Below, piece after piece: positions 7,975 through 13,879 of a stretch of 14,730 nt of DNA (position 1 is its first letter; every line of letters begins with the position of its first letter). Source of the DNA: Verrucomicrobiota bacterium (GTDB lineage Bacteria; Verrucomicrobiota; Verrucomicrobiia; Chthoniobacterales; UBA10450); the NCBI GenBank assembly GCA_003219925.1, contig QHQU01000083.1, positions 1 to 14,730 of the forward strand. The letters run 5' to 3'. The position numbers were made by a program, and so were the translations under genes. Under the pieces are notes generated by a model. That model was not told the DNA's origin and ran no database searches. It saw nothing but the letters and a program-made list of their open reading frames with translations.

Positions 7975-8753
7975 TGTTCCTCGGAGCTTACTTTCTTTTT
8001 CTCAGTGCTGGAGGATTTTTTCTTGGTGGAGGTTTTGTGGCGGCGGTGTTTTGTGCCCGACTCGCGCACGAAACGCTGATCGAGAAAAGGCTGCAAACCG
8101 ACGTCGACGCGTGATGATCGATTGGTGTAAGCAGTGCGAGTGGCGAGGGCGGGACGGTTGAGAATCCCACGGGCAATTTCCTGGGCGAGTTTTTGGCGGT
8201 AGTCACTGCTTTGGGCGTACTGCGCCTCAGTCGGATTAGTGAGAAATCCGCATTCGATCAGCACGGCCGGAACGGTTGTTTTCCGCAAAACAAAATAACC
8301 GCGACGCCGGACTCCGCGGTTTTCCGAGGGCGCACCGCCAACCACGGCGGAATGAATACTGGCAGCGAGCGGCGCACTTTCGGTGCTATAGAAGTATGTC
8401 TCGATCCCGTTAGCTCCGCTGCGGGTGGCTGAATTGAAATGAACACAGACAAAAATGGAGTTGGGATAAGAATTGGCCATCGCGACTCGCTCGCCAAGTG
8501 GAACGAACACATCGGACTTTCGCGTCAGGACTACCTTGTAGCCGGCCTTTTCCAAAAGCGGTTTCAATCTTAAAGAAACATCCAGGGTCATGATTTTCTC
8601 CGGCACCCGCTGGCCGGGAATGCCACCGGGATCGAAGCCGCCATGGCCGGGATCGATCACGACGGTGGTGTAGCGTGTCTGGGCCGATGCCGTGGCCGCG
8701 AGGGCGGCCGCGGCCAAGCAGCAAAGAACGTATCGCCCAAAACGTGCCCTCAT
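7971..8753 (-). CDS. Secreted N-acetylmuramoyl-L-alanine amidase (Amidase_3)
   Basis: 260 residues from the ATG at 8753. A signal peptide covers ~1-24 (RR-less basic start, Leu/Ala core, ASA before Q25). The zinc amidase domain runs ~29-198: DPGHGG with H37, E52, VHFN with H105 and IECGFLTN with the catalytic glutamate E167. It hydrolyses the amide bond between N-acetylmuramic acid and L-alanine in peptidoglycan in the periplasm. The tail beyond ~200 has no domain, and residues 235-260 are rich in Lys and Ser, which could bind the wall or nucleic acid or stay disordered; no AMIN, LysM or SPOR domain is present. Extension of the frame to 8861 would run into the upstream gene and hide the signal peptide, so it is not used. 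The start is 13 bases after the upstream stop. Confidence 0.95.
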   Translation of the reverse strand: MRARFGRYVLCCLAAAALAATASAQTRYTTVVIDPGHGGFDPGGIPGQRVPEKIMTLDVSLRLKPLLEKAGYKVVLTRKSDVFVPLGERVAMANSYPNSIFVCVHFNSATRSGANGIETYFYSTESAPLAASIHSAVVGGAPSENRGVRRRGYFVLRKTTVPAVLIECGFLTNPTEAQYAQSSDYRQKLAQEIARGILNRPALATRTAYTNRSSRVDVGLQPFLDQRFVRESGTKHRRHKTSTKKKSSSTEKKKVSSEEQ

Positions 8754-8766
8754 TATCAGCGGACCC

Positions 8767-9648
8767 TTAGTCGCCGCGCGGCTTCTCATTCGGTCGCGTC
8801 GATAATTTCGGGACGGCGCTGCGCACCGCCTGGACTGCGGCCGTTTCCGCCATCCCGCCAATCACTGCGACTTCGCCGTCGGCGGTCCGTTTAAAATGCG
8901 GGCGCGATTTCGTTTCGAGCAAGGTCGAGTGAGAGAGGAGCTGCCCGTTCAAGCCGATGATTGCATAAGACCAGGCGCGCGGGGCCGAACAATGCAGAAC
9001 GTGAAGTCTGTTTTCGCGATCGATTTCCGCGTGAGGTTCGTCGAACGAGATGACATGGCCGAGGGAATAAGTGGCGTAAACCACACTCCGATGTTCGTCT
9101 TCGACCCGGACGTAAAGGGAAGTGTGATCGGCAAACCGATTCGTCATCAGCGAATAGGTGCGGGCATCGCCGGCAGCCTCGCTGCTCGCGGGAATGCCTA
9201 CAGTTTGCTTCCAGATCGGACGCGCGTCGGTAACTTCAACGACCTTGGTTTGCGAATAAAAGTAGCGCCCTAGATCGGAGAAATAAGCATGTGCTCGGAC
9301 GTGATAGGTCCCGAAATCCTGAATGGGATAGAGACTGGCAATGTTAATCTTTTGGGTAACGGTCTGGCCCGCCCCGATGCGGAGCGGTTCCATTTTCTGC
9401 GACGAATCGGCCGCGATTGATTGGCCATCGCTGCCAGTGATCTCGAATCCGAACCAGCGTTCACCCGCGTCGTTGTTTAGGTCAATATCGCGTCCAGCGC
9501 GATTGGTAATCGTGACGGTGGCCAGGAGGGGTTCGTAGGCGATGTATTGCAAGCGGCTGAATTTTAATTGCACTTGAATCTGAGCATTGGCCGCACCAGC
9601 GACCAACCCGAAGAGCAGAAAAAGGGCGGCAATTCTTAGCGGTTGCAT
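8767..9648 (-). CDS. Secreted beta-rich protein of unknown function
   Basis: 293 residues. A clear signal peptide occupies 1-22 (MQPLRI, hydrophobic core, ANAQ). Residues ~25-140 look like an immunoglobulin-like or BsuPI/macroglobulin-type beta sandwich: alternating strands LLATVTITNRAGRDI, WFGFEITGSDGQS, then a late strand pair FGTYHVRAHAYF. The rest (~160-255) has further beta strands (YVRVEDEHRSVVYATYSLGH) and the last ~40 residues are low-order. No catalytic motif is seen and I do not recognise a named family. It is separated by 70 bases from the upstream receiver-like gene; that gap contains TATACT on the minus strand (9682-9677), a possible -10 with no good -35. It lies 13 bases before the amidase gene, suggesting a periplasmic or wall role, which is inference from context. 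Confidence 0.85.
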   Translation of the reverse strand: MQPLRIAALFLLFGLVAGAANAQIQVQLKFSRLQYIAYEPLLATVTITNRAGRDIDLNNDAGERWFGFEITGSDGQSIAADSSQKMEPLRIGAGQTVTQKINIASLYPIQDFGTYHVRAHAYFSDLGRYFYSQTKVVEVTDARPIWKQTVGIPASSEAAGDARTYSLMTNRFADHTSLYVRVEDEHRSVVYATYSLGHVISFDEPHAEIDRENRLHVLHCSAPRAWSYAIIGLNGQLLSHSTLLETKSRPHFKRTADGEVAVIGGMAETAAVQAVRSAVPKLSTRPNEKPRGD

Positions 9649-9718
9649 TCGGTTGGGAGCGATGAGCAGGAGTATGAGTATAAAGCAGGAATCTCACCGG
9701 CGGCGCTCGGAAAAACTA

Positions 9719-10411
9719 TCACGCCGTTTGTTGCCGCCAGGCCGGCAGAGCGCGACGTCTTCCTTCTTCCAACGCATCGATGAGCAACGCATTCCATGCC
9801 TTCTTGATTGTTTCAACACCGGCATGCACGCCGCGTTCGTAGGCAAATTCGATCTCGCCCCAGTTCACGATTTCAAACAATGCGCTATCTCCGTATTCGG
9901 TTGCAGTTTCTGCATGCACAATCTGCCCGTCGCGCATGTAAGCGGTGCCGACGTTTGAGCCCGACACCATTTGCACGGCACCGCTGCGTCTCGATAGGCA
10001 GCACATTTGCAAAATATCGAGGACGTGAAAAAGATCGGGCGCATCCGAAAACATCCGGACCGAGCGCTCGATCGTTGAGATCAGTCGCTCGCCGTCGATC
10101 GGTTCCGGAAATACCTTTGAGCCGGCGACTTCCATTCGCTGTTCGGAAGCGGCATAGGCAGGCAGGAACAACGTCTGCAAACCAGAGAACATTTCCCCGA
10201 GTAAAGCGCCAAGGATAAAACCATCGAGCCCAGGGGCCTGAAGCTGGGTCAACAAAATTCGCGGCCGCAAATTCGGCTGCCGCCGCAGCCAAACCAGGGT
10301 CTCACTTTCGCTATGGGTCAGGACACTTTCGTATCCAGTGTAATCTTTCACCAGTTGCACCAGGTCCCGCCCAATCTCGGGATCGCGATGCACGATGAGC
10401 AATTGCGTCAC
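9719..10411 (-). CDS. Degenerate receiver domain fused to DUF4388 (PATAN)
   Basis: 230 residues from GTG at 10411. Residues 1-118 have the receiver fold pattern (LLIVHRDPEIG, then RILLTQLQAPGLDGF, then KVFPEPIDGERLISTIERSV). The phospho-acceptor position, four residues before the P of APGLDG, is Q56; the two acidic pocket residues that normally precede the third Asp are H8-R9; and the lysine before the PF-type motif is not in place. It is therefore probably a pseudo-receiver that cannot be phosphorylated in the usual way. Residues ~128-215 match DUF4388/PATAN (FHVLDILQMCCLSRRSGAVQ, GTAYMRDGQIVHAE, ALFEIVNWGEIEF, ALLIDALEEG), a domain found in receiver-linked signalling proteins with an unresolved mechanism. 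The GTG overlaps the stop of the TPR gene (GTGA), pointing to a coupled pair. Confidence 0.85.
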   Translation of the reverse strand: MTQLLIVHRDPEIGRDLVQLVKDYTGYESVLTHSESETLVWLRRQPNLRPRILLTQLQAPGLDGFILGALLGEMFSGLQTLFLPAYAASEQRMEVAGSKVFPEPIDGERLISTIERSVRMFSDAPDLFHVLDILQMCCLSRRSGAVQMVSGSNVGTAYMRDGQIVHAETATEYGDSALFEIVNWGEIEFAYERGVHAGVETIKKAWNALLIDALEEGRRRALPAWRQQTA

Positions 10412-11493
10412 GGCGATACGGAAGGATTAGGTGCGTCGTTGATCAATCGCGCAGGCTCGGCCCGAACTGTCTGCAATTTGTCGTCATACAAAATGCGGAT
10501 GACATAGCCGAGATATCTTCGTTGGCCGGAATCGCCCGAGAGCGAATCGGTACTGGCGGCCGGTTCACCGCGCTTTTTCGATTTAGACGAATTTTTTCCT
10601 GGGGTAACCGAGGCCGCGGCAGCTGAGAGCGCCGCTTCCGAGGTAATGGAATGAGTCTTCGAGCGAAGGTAGGTGACGATTAATGTTTCGGGGTTCGATT
10701 CCGCCCAGTCGTGCTTTGGATTCATCCACTCGTAGTTAACGTCGGCATCCGTCGCCACGATTTTGTCGTTATCGACCGAATCGTAGAACAAAACCATGAT
10801 GCGCAATTTCGAATGATCGATGGCGACGCCCTGCCGTTTTTTGATTTCAATTTTTAGGCGCAGATTGGTTTCTGCCTCTGGATCCGGGATCTGCTCCGCC
10901 TCGATGTTGGTGACGCCGAAGACTGAGCCTTCGGGAAGTCCCTCCGCATCCAGCGGCTTACCCGCGGTGTCCATCGGCACGCCGGGCGCAGCTGTTGCAG
11001 CAGCCCCCACTCGCAACTTCATGTCGGCGAGTTCGTAGAGTGGGCCGGCGGAGGGGCCGAGATCTTGAATTTTCCGCCAAGTCTCGTTAGAACGGTCGTA
11101 GAGTTGAATTGCTTCATAAAGCGTCGCCATTTCCGCCAGCACCTGCGGATTTTTCGGGTCGCGCTCAGAAGCATCCTGCAGGCGTGCCAGTGCGTTGGCA
11201 GTATCGCCGCGCTCGCGCAGAACATCGGCTTCTTTGAGTAATCGATCAGATGCAGAAAGAGCGGCCGAACTGGGGACCTCGGGCTGCGCAGGAAGTGGTG
11301 TCGTCCCCGGCTTCGCGCTGGCCGGTGCGGCTGGCGTTTTCAGCGACGGCAATGTCGCTCGCTCGGCGTGGTACTCCGCGCCGAAATGGATTGCGATGGC
11401 AAGGATTTCCAACGCCGCAAAAACAAGAATAACACCGACCGCGACGGAGTAGGTCCGGTCGCTGGGTGATGAAGAAGCGGCGAGAACGGGCAT
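10408..11493 (-). CDS. Single-pass membrane protein with a TPR region
   Basis: 361 residues from the ATG at 11493. A membrane helix lies at ~16-38 (VAVGVILVFAALEILAIAIH), followed by a Pro/Ala-rich linker (48-78). Residues ~83-150 form one or two TPR-like helices (LLKEADVLRERGDTANALAR, QDASERDPKNPQVLAEMATL, YEAIQLYDRSNETWRKI). Residues ~205-345 are a beta-rich region (RLKIEIKKRQGVAI, LRIMVLFYDSVDNDK, LGYVIRILYDDKLQ) interrupted by an S/K-rich loop (~297-323). No catalytic motif is visible and no name is known to me. It is the first gene of the minus-strand series, with a TTGACA box upstream, and it overlaps the next gene by GTGA. Likely a periplasmic-facing scaffold coupled to the PATAN protein; this is inferred from gene order. 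Confidence 0.85.
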   Translation of the reverse strand: MPVLAASSSPSDRTYSVAVGVILVFAALEILAIAIHFGAEYHAERATLPSLKTPAAPASAKPGTTPLPAQPEVPSSAALSASDRLLKEADVLRERGDTANALARLQDASERDPKNPQVLAEMATLYEAIQLYDRSNETWRKIQDLGPSAGPLYELADMKLRVGAAATAAPGVPMDTAGKPLDAEGLPEGSVFGVTNIEAEQIPDPEAETNLRLKIEIKKRQGVAIDHSKLRIMVLFYDSVDNDKIVATDADVNYEWMNPKHDWAESNPETLIVTYLRSKTHSITSEAALSAAAASVTPGKNSSKSKKRGEPAASTDSLSGDSGQRRYLGYVIRILYDDKLQTVRAEPARLINDAPNPSVSP

Positions 11494-11504
11494 TACACCT
11501 ATTT

Positions 11505-11533
11505 CAGTTAACGGGACGCGCGCGAACTGTCAA
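11505..11533 (-). promoter_or_regulatory. Candidate sigma-70-type promoter for the TPR gene
   Basis: On the minus strand a perfect -35 TTGACA (11533-11528) is followed after 17 bases by TAACTG (11510-11505), a weak -10 match. It sits 12 to 40 bases before the ATG at 11493. AGGTG lies just before the ATG but too close for an ideal ribosome site. The -35 is good and the -10 poor, so this is tentative. If real, it would serve the whole minus-strand series. Confidence 0.35.
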
Positions 11534-11622
11534 TCGACGGAGGGTGGACAAGGTGAGAATGCCATTGTTCAAAAAAGGTCCCAGCGCTCAATGGCGATTT
11601 GTCTTGATCGAGGCTTCGCTTC

Positions 11623-11708
11623 GCGTGGCGGCTCGACCGAGTCTCGCCCTACCAATGCCTGCTCGTGAAAATCTAGTGGTAGGGCGACGCTCTGCGGAGC
11701 CGCGCGCC
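11623..11708. repeat. 86-bp imperfect palindrome, REP/MITE-like
   Basis: Two 32-base arms (11623-11654 and 11677-11708) are inverted copies. The inner 11 bases are perfect (TCGCCCTACCA at 11644-11654 against TGGTAGGGCGA at 11677-11687), and a second perfect 7-base block (GCGGCTC against GAGCCGC) lies further out; about 23 of 32 positions match. The loop is 22 bases. It starts 9 bases downstream of the ACT gene stop on the minus strand, so a transcript could fold into a long hairpin that protects or ends the message. I recognise the GGTAGGGCGA core as typical of short repeats in soil Verrucomicrobiota; only this copy is in the window. The remaining spacer bases 11494-11622 show only the candidate promoter. 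Confidence 0.75.
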
Positions 11709-11716
11709 ATTTTCAA

Positions 11717-12187
11717 TTACCGCGAGATGTCGCGTTGCGAGAGGAGGCGAAAGCCTTCGCCCTGCAAAACCGATGCGGCGCACTCTGAATCATCGACATG
11801 CATGGCGAGGGCGGCGCGACCATTGGGACGAGTCAGGAGGGGATAACTGAAATGCACATTCACCTCGGCCATCAGCAGTGTCGCCAGGATTTTGATGAAC
11901 TGAGTGGCAACTTCGCGCAGCTCCACCACCATTAACTCGCAAACCCCGAAAGCGACGTTGTTTTCGCGGAACAACTCTTCCACCCGTTCGGGGTCGCTCA
12001 CGATGATGCGTGCGATGGCGGCATCGGTCGATTCCGAGACGCTCAGGGCCACCACGTGAGTGGCGTGGGCATTGAGCAACTTCACGATCTCGAGCATGGC
12101 GCCCACCTTGTTCGGAAGGAAAACGGAGAACTGCCGGACCAAAGGCCCGCCGATCTTAGAAGTCGTTTCTGGTAACTCGACCTGCAT
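11717..12187 (-). CDS. Stand-alone tandem ACT-domain protein
   Basis: 156 residues from the ATG at 12187. The first ACT domain (~17-86) begins RQFSVFLPNKVGAMLEIVKL and ends near RIIVSDPERVEELFRENNVA; the second (~88-152) begins VVELREVATQFIKILATLLM and continues to AEVNVHFSYPLLTRPNGRAA. ACT domains bind amino acids or other small effectors; this protein has no enzyme or DNA-binding domain attached, and proteins of this form are widespread with unclear function. No Shine-Dalgarno is seen. The gene begins 32 bases after the small 50-residue ORF on the same strand and ends 9 bases before the palindromic element. A link with lysine or amino-acid sensing because lysS is next door would be a guess. 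Confidence 0.9.
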   Translation of the reverse strand: MQVELPETTSKIGGPLVRQFSVFLPNKVGAMLEIVKLLNAHATHVVALSVSESTDAAIARIIVSDPERVEELFRENNVAFGVCELMVVELREVATQFIKILATLLMAEVNVHFSYPLLTRPNGRAALAMHVDDSECAASVLQGEGFRLLSQRDISR

Positions 12188-12219
12188 GTTTTTCGAATTC
12201 AGGGAAAAAATTCCGGGGG

Positions 12220-12372
12220 CTAGAATATCTCACCGTCCTTCTCCCCTTTCCAACCGAATTTGTCCCGGTAAATGTCTGTCTGTTTGGAAGCCAAGCCTTC
12301 CGGCAGAATGCTCGCGCTACCCCATTCGATCTGTTCATTGGGCTGATTTTGCTTAGAATCGCTCGCGGGCAT
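12220..12372 (-). CDS. Likely 50-residue conserved small protein sharing a CATG start with lysS
   Basis: On the minus strand an ATG at 12372-12370 opens a 50-codon frame ending in TAG at 12220. The protein starts MPASDSKQNQPNEQIEWGSA and ends ASKQTDIYRDKFGWKGEKDG EIF. It is hydrophilic, with two Trp and several aromatic residues near the C-terminus; such a composition is more like a real protein than a random frame. No signal peptide, membrane segment or known domain is seen. Its ATG overlaps the lysS ATG (12371) on the other strand within the palindrome CATG. Neither gene has a good Shine-Dalgarno. It is followed after 32 bases by the ACT gene, so the two may be co-transcribed. The frame remains open upstream into lysS antisense, but that part looks non-coding. 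The main doubt is whether it is translated at all. Confidence 0.5.
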   Translation of the reverse strand: MPASDSKQNQPNEQIEWGSASILPEGLASKQTDIYRDKFGWKGEKDGEIF

Positions 12373-13867
12373 GGAACAAACCGAAAGTGAGTTGCTGGCG
12401 TTGCGTCGCGAGAAGTTGGCGGCTTTGGAAGAGCTTGGAGTCGCGCCTTTCGGTGCCGCCTTCGAAACCTCGGGCGATATCGCGCGCGTTCGCGAGAAAT
12501 TTGCCGAAGGGGCAAGTTTTCGCATCGCGGGTCGCATCAGTGCGCATCGCGACATGGGCAAGAGCCACTTTGTTGATCTCAAGGACGCGAGCGGACGGAT
12601 GCAAATTTATTTGCAGGCGAAGGAACTCGGCCCCGAAGCAATGGAAGTCTTCAAGCTGCTCGATCTCGGCGATTTCATCGGCGTGGAAGGAACCTGTTTC
12701 ACGACCAAGACGGGCGAGCCGACGTTGAAGCTGCACAAGCTGGAGTTGCTGGCGAAATCACTGCGACCGTTACCGGAAAAATGGCATGGCTTACAGGACA
12801 TTGAGGCGCGATATCGCCAGCGTTACCTTGATCTGATCACGAACGATCAATCGCGCGCGGTTTTCGCCAAACGTTTCCTGATTGTTCGTGAGATTCGCCG
12901 TTTTCTGGAGGATCGCGGTTTTGTGGAAGTGGAGACTCCGATGCTGCAATCGGTCGCAGGCGGGGCGGCGGCAGAGCCATTCGCGACTCGTCATAAGGCG
13001 CTTGGATTGGATCTTTATTTGCGGATCGCGCCGGAACTTTATCTGAAGCGTCTTTTGGTCGGTGGATTCAATAGAGTTTTCGAACTCAATCGCAATTTTC
13101 GAAACGAAGGAATCTCACGGAAACATAATCCTGAGTTCACCATGCTGGAGGCGTATTGGGCCTATGCCGATTTCGGGAAGATTGCGGACCTGGTAGAAGA
13201 AATGATTTGTCACGTCGCCGAGGTTCTCGAGGGACGTGCCTCTCCACGCCCGGGGACGAGCGGAAGCTCGCCTCTCCGAATCGAGCATCGGGATGCGGAG
13301 GGAAACGTGACGCGGACGGTCGATCTAACGCGGCCGTGGCGCCGGGCGCGTTATCACGATTTGGTGCGGGAAGTGGCGGGCGCGGATTGGTTCGAAATCT
13401 CGAGCGAAGAACGGCGGGAGCGAGCGAAAAATCTTGGCGTGGAAATTCTCCCGCAGCTGGCGGATTTCGAAGTGACGCAACACGTTTTCGAAAAATTGGT
13501 AGAAGAGAAAACATTCGACCCGCTTTTCGTCACCCATTGCCCAAAGGAATTGGTTCCGCTGGCGAAACAGAATCGGCAGCAACCAGAGTTGGTGGACGTT
13601 TACGAGCTGATTATCAATGGCGCGGAAATTTCGCCCGGTTACACGGAACTAAACGATCCGATCGTGCAACGGCAGCGGTTGCTCGAACAAGCTGGCGAGG
13701 AAACGCAAAAACTGGACGAAGATTTTTTGCTCGCACTCGAACACGGCATGCCGCCGGCCGGTGGATTCGGGCTCGGGATCGATCGGCTGACCATGTTACT
13801 TACTGGTGCCGAATCGATCCGGGATGTGATATTGTTCCCGCTACTGAAACCGAAACTTGTCACCTGA
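12371..13867 (+). CDS. lysS: Lysyl-tRNA synthetase, class II
   Basis: 498 residues. Charges tRNA-Lys with lysine using ATP, in the cytoplasm. The N-terminal OB-fold anticodon-binding domain is at ~45-135 (FRIAGRISAHRDMGKSHFVD). The class II core follows: motif 1 near 178-192 (RGFVEVETPMLQ), motif 2 at ~236-259 (FELNRNFRNEGISRKHNPEF) and motif 3 at ~464-487 (GGFGLGIDRLTMLLTGAESI), with the lysine-site motif INGAEISPGYTELNDP at 415-430. Length is typical of bacterial LysRS. A 14-residue S/P/G/R-rich stretch at 288-301 is encoded by a double-hairpin DNA segment and looks inserted between motifs 2 and 3. The ATG lies in a CATG shared with the minus-strand small ORF; no Shine-Dalgarno or convincing promoter is visible, so its promoter probably lies within that ORF. 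Confidence 0.97.
   Translation: MEQTESELLALRREKLAALEELGVAPFGAAFETSGDIARVREKFAEGASFRIAGRISAHRDMGKSHFVDLKDASGRMQIYLQAKELGPEAMEVFKLLDLGDFIGVEGTCFTTKTGEPTLKLHKLELLAKSLRPLPEKWHGLQDIEARYRQRYLDLITNDQSRAVFAKRFLIVREIRRFLEDRGFVEVETPMLQSVAGGAAAEPFATRHKALGLDLYLRIAPELYLKRLLVGGFNRVFELNRNFRNEGISRKHNPEFTMLEAYWAYADFGKIADLVEEMICHVAEVLEGRASPRPGTSGSSPLRIEHRDAEGNVTRTVDLTRPWRRARYHDLVREVAGADWFEISSEERRERAKNLGVEILPQLADFEVTQHVFEKLVEEKTFDPLFVTHCPKELVPLAKQNRQQPELVDVYELIINGAEISPGYTELNDPIVQRQRLLEQAGEETQKLDEDFLLALEHGMPPAGGFGLGIDRLTMLLTGAESIRDVILFPLLKPKLVT
13231..13272. repeat. 42-bp double-hairpin insert inside lysS
   Basis: Hairpin one: GGGACGTG (13231-13238), loop CCTCTC, CACGCCC (13245-13251), a 7-bp stem with one unpaired A. 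Hairpin two: GGACGAGC (13254-13261), loop GGAA, GCTCGCC (13266-13272), again a 7-bp stem with one unpaired A in the same place. The word CCTCTCC occurs in the first loop and again directly after the second stem. The total of 42 bases is a multiple of three and reads in frame as the Ser/Pro/Gly/Arg-rich stretch of LysRS. It resembles a palindromic repeat that has landed in a gene. Confidence 0.6.
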
Positions 13868-13879
13868 GCCAAGCTGGTC

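Noticed and set aside
8754..8861. 36-residue extension of the amidase
   Set aside because: It overlaps the end of the secreted-protein gene and would place an Arg-rich stretch before a clear signal peptide that begins at the ATG at 8753.
11466..11846. + strand frame across the palindromic element
   Set aside because: It is antisense to the TPR and ACT gene ends, crosses the repeat and has a composition typical of random high-GC frames.
12338..12359. TTGGGC and TAGAAT as a lysS promoter
   Set aside because: The spacing is only 10 bases, too short for a sigma-70 promoter.
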